This document shows, piece by piece, positions 1 to 10,400 of a DNA stretch of 64,000 nucleotides. The notes beneath the pieces are model-generated. The model searched no databases, was not told the DNA's origin, and worked only from the letters and a program-made list of their open reading frames with translations. Made by a program: the position numbers and the translations under genes. Each line of letters opens with the position of its first letter. The first letter of the stretch is position 1. The stretch comes from Voacanga thouarsii (lineage: Eukaryota > Streptophyta > Magnoliopsida > Gentianales > Apocynaceae): positions 2,402,001-2,466,000 of the forward strand of contig JANUWF010002022.1 of NCBI GenBank assembly GCA_026120185.1, given 5' to 3'.

Positions 1-569
1 TTCAGTGAAATATAGATTTACAAAGTCTTAAAGTTACTATATAAAAGAAATTTAATGCAATGACTTACCTTCCCAACATAGGTGACTATTTCAAGTCTAA
101 CAAATTGCTCCTTGACCTTATAAACCTTCCCCTTCTATCATAGAAAATTCTAGAACATAATCAATTACTACCCTAATTGGCCTTACAATAACGTATTCAT
201 ATTCAAATTCCACACTTCCATCTATATACATAAAAAAAATACTAATCATAGTTTCCCCAAGTAAATGATCAAATTCAACCTTAAATAATCAATCATGTGC
301 CTAATATTATTCTTGTAGGTCATCTTACTCTGATATGTGCATACAATTCACTCTTTTCATAAACTTCCCAAAGAAATACAACTCATATATTACACACTCC
401 AAAAGTCATATTGCTATCCCAAAAAAAATCTAGATTCCCTAAGATAGAACTTACATATAAACATACTCAAGTATTCCCCAACTTTCCAACACTTTAAAGT
501 CACATTACTATTGCAAGCCCGCATTTCTCTATATGTGCATAATACGCTACGAATTTTAACAATTCAAGA
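1..569. other. Non-coding, AT-rich, nothing recognised
   Basis: No coding similarity, splice-site pattern or repeat structure is visible here. It flanks the solo LTR that follows. There is no tRNA-type primer binding site next to position 570, so it does not look like the interior of the neighbouring Copia element. Confidence 0.5.
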
Positions 570-2617
570 TGAGGGGACGAAAAACAAAGAGCATGCACTG
601 GCGGGAAAAAATAGAGAAGGAAAAAAAACCGCAAGCCTTAAAGGCCACACGGAAGTGTGAAGATCATACATTTGCGCTCCTTAAGCCTTCTAGGTCGAGT
701 AGAAGTGAATTGAATGATAGGAATCGCTTTGCCTTGCCCACTTGAAGAAGCTTCCGGTTGAAAACCCGCTAGCCTTCTACTTCCGCCTTGTTTGCATGAA
801 CGCCAAGCTTTCCAGCTCTCGGAATATTCCTCTGCCCAATCTCTAGTCGGTGAACACAATGGTGAAGAGGAACGGTTTCAAATCTCCTTGATTCACTTGC
901 TATTGATTAGAAAAGAAAAACAAGAAGAAACAGAGAAGAGGAAGGCTTGAGAGTGAGAGAGTTACGTGAGTTTTCCAGAGAGGGACGTGAGTCTCCTTTT
1001 GCTAGGGAAAAATTAGGGTTTTTCTCTACCAGATACTTGTTTATTGGTTAGCCAAAACTCGATCTCTCATTATCTGATAAACATATCCCCGGGATATCAT
1101 ATTTCAAAACACCCGAATGTTATCCTTAGAATCAGTTTGGCTTAATCCTAAACTCCTCTTAACCGTATCTAGAAAAATCCTACGGTCCAAGCTATTGGGC
1201 CAAAATAATATTTATTATTTCTCTTGGACCTAAAAGGCCCAAAATAATAAAAATTAATTATTTATTTCCTGGGCTCATATAAATAATCCAATAAATAATT
1301 AATGAGCCCAAATGAACCATAACAATTAACCTTTAATTATTTATTTCTTGGGCATATATAAATAACCCAATAAATAATTAAACATTAATTATTTCTCCTA
1401 ATTTAAGCCCAGGTTAATTTTCTAATTATTCATACTGGACCTAGGCCCTAAATAATTAATTAACCAATTAAACCAGATAATTAATTTCTCTCAACTCCTA
1501 TTTTATTTTTTTTATTTATTTTATTCCAGTCTAATAATAAATTAGACTTCCTGAACAAAATAAAATAAAATAAAATAAAATCCTCTTCAACTGAGACCAA
1601 TTCCTCAACCCAAAATTAGTTAGGACTTACGGGCTATTCCGAGGACCAAAAAGACACATCGCCTTGGCTGCTAAAATGACCAAAATACCCCTGCTATATA
1701 AATAGCTGTATTTTGCATTTTAAATATTTCCTAATATCATCATAAGAAAATATTGACCCCAAGGACAATGTTGCATTAGCAAAGTCTCCGACCTACAGGT
1801 GAAATGACTAAAATACCCCTCTACACATCGTCGTACATTTAGAAAGGAAGAAGTGTACTAACACCCCTCTAAATGACATCTACCATCCTTAGGCTTCTAG
1901 TCCAATGATCCACGACTTCCTGGAGTGTTTCCGCTTTCCAAGGGAGCTACCCTAAAGCAAACATCCAAGTCATGTTTCCCAGGGCCCTAGACATTTTAGA
2001 CCATTCGGACAACCACAAGGGGTGATATAGTGCAGAAACTATCTTGTACAAGTCTGTCTTAACTAACTAGTCACACATACCCAACATGCAAGTATATTGG
2101 CCCTACGATAGAACCTCAACTATAGCAAATCAAAGTATATGCTTCCAGCTTCGCCAGACCACCAACTCATACTCAAGTCGTAGAGTACTAGTCCACGCTG
2201 TAGTGGTAGTAGTCTAGGTTTCTATCATATAGTACTTTTAGAAACCACTACTACATGTTCTGTCCTACGTATTAGAAATACGCTTATGTTATGAAGTGAG
2301 TGGATTACTCACTGGCTAAACATAAGCCATTCCCCATTTGGAATTCATAACATAATAACCTAAGCATGATGAGGTTCCCAGTCTCATCAATAGGTTAAGA
2401 ACAAATGTTTATGTGTTAAATAACCCATAATCCATACCTTACTGTAAAAGACCACCATTCACATGGACCACTTATTTAAACACAATGGGTCTGTTCCAAA
2501 CGAAAATTGTGCACAAACAAAAAGTAAATTCACAAATAATTTCTGAAAATAAATTATTTTATGAAAATATTCGATTTTACATCAGAAACCTAGTCTAAGA
2601 GGGCATACAATCCAACA
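570..2617 (-). mobile_element. Copia solo LTR (old copy)
   Basis: The upper part (about 1,600-2,617) aligns by eye with the LTRs at 17,177-18,986 and 25,934-27,754. Shared blocks include the motif gacctacaggt followed by aaaataccc near 1,790-1,820, and the minus-strand start TGTTGGATTGTATGCCC at 2,617. Read on the minus strand it ends ...CCCCTCA at 570. There is no polypurine tract beside 2,617 and no primer site beside 570, so it looks like a solo LTR. The flanks are caaga (565-569) and caagt (2,618-2,622), a 4-of-5 match for a 5-bp duplication. The lower boundary rests on this duplication and is uncertain, because the lower ~1 kb is only loosely alignable. A (taaaa)n stretch lies near 1,559-1,580. 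Confidence 0.55.
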
Positions 2618-4029
2618 CAAGTCACTAACATTACAAAGGGTAGGATTAAAGTTGGATGAACCTTGGTGAAAGATTACATAAAATCTTGCGAAAATGAGCT
2701 AAAACAAATATGAAGCCAATCAAGGCTTTTGAGATATTGAAATAGAGAAATTCAAAGCCAGGCATAAAGGAAACTAGAAGAGAATCGTGGCTTGGATAAA
2801 ATAAAACCAAGGCTATTTCAGGTAAAAACAAAGAAAACGTGCTTTGCAGCTCAACTAAAGCCATGGCCAACCATGTGAAAAATAAAAAGAGAAGAGAGAG
2901 AGCAAGCTAAGGACTGGCTATAGAAGCCATGGCTAGTAGTTGCATTTTGAAGGAAAGCTGGCCTAAGCTCAAAAAAGTTGTGGCAGACTCATATGAATAA
3001 AACAAAATAAAAACTGGCTCAAACAATCCAAGTACACCACAACATAACAATCAACTCTCAAACAATCCCCTCAACAATTTTACTTCAATTCACACAAACC
3101 ACAATTGCCCAAACCAAGTAACTCAACAATCCACCATCAACCTACAATCAACTACACCAACTTTTCTCCTTTTTCTAAATACTAATTCCACCACAACTAG
3201 CTGGCCAATATCAACAACCAATTTAAATCAGTCAACTTCAGTTCAATACAAGAAATTCAAGTCCCCAATTTTTTTTTCATACAACTTCAAAAAATCAACT
3301 CAAGGCTCAAGTAGATTAATAATGGCAATCACTACAACAATTCAGTCTAGCAAAGTAGTTATACTCAATAAAAGAAGGAATAAGCAAGGAATTGAGCCTG
3401 ATCAATTGAAGCAATGCACAAGGAAGAGATGTAGCTGCTTGCAGAAGGAATTAAGCAAGGAATTCTACCTGATCAATTGCACAAGGAATTAAGCAATGCA
3501 TGTTGTATTTACCACTGAAGAGATGTAGAAATGAACTTGTAAAAGAAGGAATAACCTAAAATAATCCAATTCTAATTTTGTTTTTCTTCTTCTTTTTGTT
3601 AAAAATGGAAAATGGAAAGGAAAAACATGTAAACAAAAAACTATATGATGACAAAGCTTGTAGAAGTATAACATGTTCCAAAAGAACCAAAAAGCACGTA
3701 ACATATTTCTAGGTTGCTACTAATATTCCCCCATTAAATTGACAGTACAATTTCCATAGACAAATTCTGCAATTCCAAATCCAGAATAAACTGACAGTAT
3801 ACTTCTAATATTCACAAAGACCATAAATAAAATTAAAAAAAAAGGAATTCACAATTGGATTTCATGTACATTCATAAATGGAATTCACAGTTGGACTTCT
3901 AAAACAAAAATAAAAAATAAAGGACTTCATGTACATTGTTGACGCATAAACTATAAATCATAGAGAGCCAATCATATATCTTCCCCCTAAATTCATAGTT
4001 GTCAGACATATTATTAACAATCAAAATCA
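2618..4029. other. Intergenic, no gene seen
   Basis: Simple AT-rich sequence. Around 2,860-2,940 the words ccatggc and ctggc recur, as they do in the Copia leader at 25,350-25,560, which suggests retroelement-leader debris. Short direct repeats (ggaattcaca...ttcatgtacatt) occur around 3,845-3,940. No supported coding exon. Confidence 0.35.
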
Positions 4030-4430
4030 TTGTTGAATCTAACGGGAAGCCTTGAGAAGAGGAACAGAGAGGAGCGGCATTCTTACAGAGGCTGTAGTTC
4101 TGGTCATGGGAGGGTGATGCTTGCAGGAGATTCTACTATCTTGTTGGCTATAACTACTCCAACAAAAATCTACAACACCCACATTCTCCAGATCTTTGTT
4201 CACTTCATTTCCATAACTCTTGATTAGAGGGTTGTAAGGTTGCGACTCTGATAGGGAGAACGGGGTTTTCGCTGAAGAAAAGGATAGGCTTGAGAGGGTC
4301 AAGTACTGATGAGGAACCAAAAATGGTGGGTGTTTGAATGATTTTAGATTGCCAAAGGGGAAAGCTGTGAACCCAGTGTGCTGAGAAACCTTCCAATAGT
4401 AAACCTTTATCACCGGAGGGGGGGGGGTAT
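4030..4430 (-). other. Unassigned open stretch, possible old gene scrap
   Basis: Two overlapping minus-strand reading frames (124 codons at 4,413-4,039 and 63 codons at 4,396-4,205) are less AT-rich than their surroundings and rich in Ser, Pro and Leu, resembling a plastid transit peptide. I do not recognise either product, see no conserved domain, and cannot choose a frame. It could be a decayed 5' exon of a host gene or chance. A poly-G run sits at about 4,419-4,427. Confidence 0.15.
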
Positions 4431-5433
4431 GAGGAAAGGGATGGGTTTGGCTTGAGAAAATGTTAAAGCTGTCTGGGAAAATCTTTAGTGCACCAGGTGC
4501 TTAGGTAACTGTACCAACCCTTACAAAAGTTGTACCATTTTGTGAGTGTATAGCTTCATCTACACGTGGTACAACTTTCTTCACATAAGTTCACATGCAC
4601 TAAATGCACCTAAAAATTTCCAAACTGTATTTACTATTTCAAGCTCCTGAATTTTTTTCAATCTCCTGGACTTTTTTTTGGTGGGTAACCCTCCCTTTTT
4701 GCAATAGGTTCTTTTTTTATTTTTTTTTTTCGTAAGTATCTATTGTAACATTTTTCGATGGATTAAATAATTAAATGAATCAATTATTTATCAATACCAG
4801 TTGAACTGCAGCTAAGAGAAAGAAAAAAAAAACAGTCATTATTTTAGAGATGAATCTATACGACAATATAATCATATATTGAAAGTTTTATTTTTTTTTT
4901 CGTTTTTCATATTTTATAAAACTTGTAAAACTATATAGTAATAATAATGTAAGTTTTTATTTAATTAAAAAAATATTTATTTATTCTTTCTTAAATTTAT
5001 TTATTTTATGAATAGATTATGATAAAATATAACATTTATTATAGATTTAGAAAACTATTGAGCATACACATTAAAAGAAAAAAATAGTTAATAACCATTA
5101 AAATTTTATTAATTATTTGTTATTAGAGTAATTAATATATATAAATTAATGTTATATTTAATTGTAAGTTATAATAAACTCTGGTAACACTAATTTGTTA
5201 TTTGTCATTAGGTAAAATTAACAAACAACAACAACAAAGTTAGGAAAATTCAAATATGTAAATACAGTCATTTATATCAAATAGACGTTCGACTCAAGAA
5301 TTAAGATATTTCAAGCATTCTAGGTAATATATACCAACTATGATTCATTACAATACAAGCTACTCACATTCAAATTATAAATTTTCTTTACAAATTATTT
5401 GACCCCACTACATTTTGGATCACTTTTTTTTTC
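4431..5433. other. AT-rich intergenic DNA
   Basis: Very AT-rich with poly-T and poly-A runs (for example 4,710-4,731). No gene, no repeat unit and no transposon end identified. Confidence 0.4.
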
Positions 5434-5807
5434 ACTACAGTTCAAATTATAAAAAAAATACATAATAGGTTATAAAATTAAATCGCGACCGATTTACGAC
5501 TGATTTGCGACCAATTAGGGACAAATAATTGCTTAGGGTTCAAGGTTTGGCTAATCTGAAATAGTGGTATAGGGTTTTGCAACCGATTAGCAACCACAAG
5601 AACACCAGTCGCAAATTACGGTCGCTAATCGATAGCAATTCGGTCACCTTTTAATTTGCAACCAAATTTCTACCAAATTTTTGATGGCCTTTGACTTATC
5701 GGTCGCAATTCGGTTGCAATTTGTGACCGAATTAGTTCAGTAGCAATTCAGTCGCAATATTGGGACCAATTATTTTGCGGTCGTAATTTTACCCTTTTCT
5801 TGTAGTG
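5434..5807. mobile_element. CACTA-type end with subterminal repeats
   Basis: The right boundary reads ...CTTTTCTTGTAGTG, the complement of the CACTACAAGAAAAG end typical of plant CACTA (En/Spm) elements. Inside it are many copies, in both orientations, of a motif close to GACCGAATTGCGACC, the crowded subterminal repeats expected for transposase binding in this superfamily. A possible left end CACTACAG starts at 5,434, but the flanking triplets (ttt and aaa) do not form a 3-bp duplication. The piece may be a short non-autonomous copy or only one end. It abuts the RT region of the gypsy element at 5,808. Confidence 0.55.
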
Positions 5808-6552
5808 AAAAGGGAATGTAAAGGTGGTTTTCTCTTGATCTTCCGATGCTATAGGAATTTGAAAGTATCCAGAAAAGTTATCTAAAAATTAATAAAATTC
5901 ATGTTCGGCTAACCTTTCTAGCATTTGGTCAATAAAAGAGAAAAGAAAATGATCCTTCCTAGTTGCCTCATTCAATTTTCTATAATCAATGCAAACTCTC
6001 CAACTAGTTACCAATCTCATTGGGATCAACTCATTTTTTTTTCATTTGGGCTCACAGTCATTCCTCCCTTCTTTGGCACCACTTGTGTTGGACTCACCAA
6101 AATACTATCGAATATAGCGTAAATGATATTGGAATCTAAGAGTTTAATTACTTCACCTTTTACCACATCACTCATATTTAGGTTCAACCTACGTTAGGGT
6201 TGCACTATAGGTTTAGCTCCTTCTTTCAATAAAATTTTGTGAGTATAAAAAGAAGGGCTAATTCCCTTAATGTCCATGATTTTTCATGTAATGACTCCCT
6301 TATATTTTCCCAATAAACTTACCAATTTGGTCTTTTGATAATAAGTAAGGTCTTTTGCTATGATCACAGCTAATTTTTCACCTTTAGCCAAAAAACGTAT
6401 TTCAAATGCTCGGGGAGGTCTTTCAAGTCCAATTCCAGGGGTTCCTCAATGGATGACTTCATCCTTCCTAAACTACTTTTTTCAATTTTCTGAAATTTTT
6501 CCAACTTATGGCCCTCATTTGAATCCCCCAAATATGTGATGGATTGTTCCAT
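5808..6552 (-). pseudogene. Gypsy reverse transcriptase, 5' part (Athila/Tat-like)
   Basis: Reverse transcriptase copies retrotransposon RNA into DNA. On the minus strand, conserved pieces occur in the expected order: a pre-RT stretch with LPEHLKYVF at 6,420-6,400, then VVPKKGGMTV near 6,085-6,050, then a WRVCIDYRKLN-like segment, and FSGYFQIPIASEDQEKTTF at about 5,870-5,812. Known Athila/Tat RTs carry these blocks. The frame has several stops and the sequence ends abruptly at 5,808, before the polymerase YVDD region, where the CACTA end begins. It continues from the protease block upstream. It is dead. Confidence 0.8.
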
Positions 6553-6558
6553 ATAGCA

Positions 6559-7032
6559 TTAGACAAATGATTCCTGCACTAAGTCAAAGATAGGTTCATC
6601 AAAAACATCAACCCTTAAACAAAAATCATCATAAGAAATAGGATGGTGCATGCTTTTATGAATTTTGATAATTACTTCCTTATCCCCAACCTTAAGTGTC
6701 AATTTTTCTCCATGAACATCAATTAATTCTTTGGCAGTTGCTAAAAAAGGTTGACCTAGGATTAAAGGGACTTTAGAATCTTTATCCATATCAAGAATAA
6801 CCAAATCCACAAGAAATATAAATTTATCCACTTTAACCAATACATCTTCCACTATTCCCCTAGGATATTGAATAGATCTATCCGCAAGTTGAATACTCAT
6901 CCTAGTAGGCTTGGGTTCACCTAGGCCTAGCGTTTTGAAAGTTTTATATGACAAAAGATTAATACTAGCACATAAGTCTGCTAATGCATTACAAAATGTA
7001 AGAGTCCCAACAAGATATAAGAGTCCCAACAT
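6559..7032 (-). pseudogene. Gypsy aspartic protease domain
   Basis: Open for 157 codons on the minus strand. It holds the retropepsin-like core: an active-site segment LADLCASINLL, then GLGEPKPTRMSIQLADRSI, then VPLILGQPFLATAKELIDV. In relatives the active site is D-L-G-A; here the Gly is a Cys, which probably inactivates it. The protease would cut the Gag-Pol polyprotein. It lies between the gag C-terminus (7,697-7,040) and RT, the standard Ty3/gypsy order. The family assignment is secure from the motifs; the lineage (Athila/Tat) is inferred from these blocks plus the tRNA-Asp type primer site. Confidence 0.85.
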
Positions 7033-7039
7033 GACAAGG

Positions 7040-7697
7040 AATAGAAAAACTCCCTAGGTCACTTTCTTGTCATGGCAATGTCCATTAGTCCTGCAAGATA
7101 GCTAAGCACTTTTCATTTAAAACCACCTTGGATAGTTCCTCCAACCTCTTTTTGTTAACAAGCATACTTTTGAGAAATTTTACATATTCGGGCATATACA
7201 CCAAGGCTTCGCTAAGTGGAATGTTTATGTGCAGTTATTTGAATATTTCTAAAAACTTGTCAAATTGCGCATATTTTCTTGCTTTGTGTGTGCGAGTGGG
7301 GTAAGGTACTGGTGGCTAAAAATCTAGATTTTTTAGTTTTCTTTTCAAAAGGATCAACAAGAGGGGTTGGTTCTAGCCCATCTTCTTTAGATGGTACCGG
7401 TCCCGTGCTAGGATCGGGTAGCTCCTTACCACTTCGTAATGTAATGGTAACTGAATCATGTTGCGTTTCTACCTCTAATGGCGACTTTATCACTAAATCT
7501 ATTAAAAACCAAATTTGCCTTTCCATATTTCTAATCATGTCCTCAAATTTTGCCAATGTGTCATCTATCTCGTGAAAACTTTTAGCTACATGGGTGGCAA
7601 ATTTTCCTAACATCCCTTCTAAGGAAATGGAGTCAAATGGTCGAGATGTTATCCCTTGAGACATGTTAGAATACTGTCCCATACTCCAATTGGCCAT
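7040..7697 (-). pseudogene. Gypsy gag C-terminal region
   Basis: The minus-strand frame 7,697-7,260 (145 codons) contains the conserved C-terminal gag motif ITLRSGKELPDP. It follows an amphipathic stretch (KFEDMIRNMERQIWFLIDLV), typical of the coiled segment that precedes the gag-pro junction in Athila/Tat elements. A second segment at about 7,250-7,040 reads LHINIPLSEALVYMPEYVKF and KKRLEELSKVVL, also typical. Stops separate the two. No complete nucleocapsid zinc knuckle is seen, and the N-terminal part of gag toward the primer site is missing. Confidence 0.7.
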
Positions 7698-7942
7698 TTT
7701 ACCTACATAAAATAACTTGTTAGTATCATATAGACATATTACAATATAAAATCAAGTTAGTTAGTCACGATACATGTTTACAAATTAAGCTAGAAGCAAT
7801 TACAACATATAGAGACATTAAATCACAAGTATACAAGAAAACAAAATATGCTACCAAGTCATGCAAAGAACATATATACATATGCACATATTTACATATA
7901 AATATGGTTAAATCAACAAAATCCAAGCTTTCATGATATTGT

Positions 7943-7960
7943 TCCCCGACAACGGCACCA
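7943..7960 (-). other. Primer binding site, tRNA-Asp type
   Basis: On the minus strand TGGTGCCGTTGTCGGGGA matches, with two transitions, the tRNA-Asp-complementary primer site of Athila/Tat elements (TGGCGCCGTTGCCGGGGA in my knowledge of the family). It lies 6 bp inside the LTR boundary at 7,967, where a primer site should be. Confidence 0.8.
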
Positions 7961-7966
7961 AAAACA

Positions 7967-9300
7967 TGATGCGTAATTTTTTGGTGTATAAATATCATCA
8001 AATTTAAATTCATCACTTAGTCAAGTTTTAATTAAAACATTAATTCCAAAATACACATACGAGCAAGTATACTCATTGCAAGCATAGCATACGAAATCAA
8101 CGAGTATCGATCCTCAAAGGAACAAGTACACACTAACATTTTTCATTCATTGTTTAACCGACCCAAATAAAGTGAGAAAATAATTTTAAAAAATAAGAAA
8201 TTTATACAACTCAAAGATATAGGAATATGCAATTTAGACAATTATCCTAGAAAACATGACAATAAACCAACTAACAATTCTCTCAATCATTTGTCAAGTC
8301 ATGAACTTACTTATATAAATTCCACTTCGTTTGTCAATCCATGGAATTACTGTCTTTTGATTAATATTAACAAATTTTTCAATCAAGCTAACATAACCAA
8401 AATATGCATTAAGTTCAATTCCTTACAAACATAAAATTAGCTAATAACCCATTAGTTGAGGTGAAATCAACTAATATTTGATTATTTAGTCCTATAATCT
8501 TAACTTCACCGTTTAAGTCCATTAAGATTTAACAAATACGAAATCAATGCAATAAAACTCCTAACATCGTTTTATCGAGTAAAGTAGCAAAACTTGCATC
8601 AATAACCAATGATAACAAGTAATCAAACACCAAAGATGACAAGGATTTGATCAAATAACTAAATTAACACAAAATCATGAATCCCAAAATAATGTTAAAT
8701 TACAATAAAAACATTGAATACATCATTGTTTAAGAAAAAAAAATAAAGATAAAAGAAAGTACTCATAGACAAGCCTATTTCTCCTCATTTGAAGACTCTC
8801 TTGAACAACCCTTCATGATTTGGTGACTTTCTCATTCTTTGAGCGTTTGAAATTTTAGCTCTTGGATTCACCTCTCTCTATCTCTATCTATATATCTATC
8901 TATATTTTTTCTTGTGTTTTCTTTTACTTTTATAGGTTTCTTTGATACTAAATTCATTGCTTGAGGAATTTTAGTCGAGTAGGAATTAGAATATACCGAA
9001 ATCTTTGGAAATTTCTTAAATTCGTGTAGGGGTTTTTTGCCTTTCAGAGTGGACCTAGTGTCGAGTAAAGATGACCCACCTGGCGCCAGGTGTAATCTAT
9101 TCTTCCTCTGGTTTTTCTAATCTATTTTCACTGGTTGGACAGAATGGACCCGGCGCCTATTTTACTTACCAGACCTGACACTAGGCCTGTTCTGTTTTCT
9201 TCCTGAAAGTTGCTCCGTTTTCTTTGCTTGACCAAAATGGACCAGGCACCTGTTCCCTTGGCTGGGCCTAGTACCAGGTGCATTCTGGAATTGTTCATGA
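7967..9300 (-). repeat. 5' LTR of the Athila/Tat-like element
   Basis: It starts directly beyond the primer site. Read on the minus strand, its 3' part (TATACTTGCTC followed by a TTTTAATTAAAACTTGA-like block) resembles the plus-strand LTR at 36,089-37,510. It also contains the motif cctggcgccaggtg near 9,080-9,094. The upper boundary is unclear: the 5' terminal sequence seen in the copy at 36,089 is not found near 9,300, so this LTR is probably truncated. Confidence 0.6.
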
Positions 9301-9879
9301 AAAACTTTAGATGGGGGTGAATAAGTTTTTTGGCAAATTTAAAACACTTTTCAAAAATCTTTTTTTGAAATCCTCCTTTTGTATTTCAGATCGAGGAGTT
9401 TACTAGTGATACAACGAAGAACTTTTGAACCGTCTTAAAGACCAACTACAATCTGAATGAAATGAGACAAGGGATGTGCAATTAATACAAGAATGAAGAT
9501 AGGTTGGTGAGAATCATAAAGATTTCTTTTGAATGATTTGAAAACTTTTAAACAAAGAAGTTCGTTGCCTATCAAAATAAATGCACAGAGAATGAACACA
9601 GGATTTATAGTGGTTCGATCTATCAAGATGTACATCCACTACCTTAAGCTCACACTTAAGAATTTTTAAACCAGATTTCTTTAACTTAGCCAACTCAATG
9701 GTGTCTAACTACACCAATTACATAAGAGGATCACTACACTTGGTTTTACCAAAACCTCTTCATCAACAACTAATCAAGGCTCACCCCAAATAGGTTTTAC
9801 ACCACAACCTTGATGTACAAAAAGGATTATAGAAATGAATTTGAAATAGCTCACACGTTTAAGAAAATGTACAAACAAA
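9301..9879. other. Unclassified repeat-like spacer
   Basis: No coding similarity. The segment around 9,595-9,800 (ggatttatagtggttcgatc, then short lines about acctcttcatcaacaac) looks like widespread plant transposon leader sequence, but I cannot assign a family. It ends where the CACTA-like terminus begins. Confidence 0.3.
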
Positions 9880-10400
9880 CACTACAAAAAAGTGACTTTT
9901 GGCAATGCCAGAGAAAGTATGGCAAAAATGGCCAAAACTGTGGCAAATACGTTTTCCCACGAAAAGCCACAATTTTTTAGGCATCGGCGTTAGGGTCGTT
10001 GCAAAAAGTTTGGCACAGTTATGTAGCCGTGGGGAATACCTTTTGCCATGGATTTAACACAGTTTTAAAGTCGTTATAAATAAAGTATGGTATTTGTTTA
10101 TGGACCTTTGCCACAGTTTTTCCCAACGGTTATTAACTGTGGGCAAAGATTTCAAGTTTTTGTCACAATTTTTCCAGCATTTTATAATTGTGAGGAATAT
10201 TATTTGTTACAATTAAATTTTTGTTAGAAATAATCATTTTTTTTCATGGTTCTTTTCTAAATTGACATAACCATGGGTAATGCCCATTTGCTACGATTTC
10301 CTTACTTTGTAATTAATACTTTTTGCCACGCTTTAAAGCTTTAGGAAAAAGTTTTTTATTTTTGGACAAATTTCCATATTTTTTACATCCGTGGTGAATA
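9880..10400 (+). mobile_element. CACTA-like left terminus
   Basis: It begins CACTACAAAAAAGTGACTTTTGGCA. The following ~500 bp is full of imperfect copies of short motifs such as TTTGCCACAGTTT and its complement, the subterminal-repeat pattern of CACTA elements. The sequence at 28,764-29,180 is related. No matching right end (TTTTTTGTAGTG) was found downstream, so it is likely a truncated end or a highly decayed non-autonomous copy. Confidence 0.5.
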
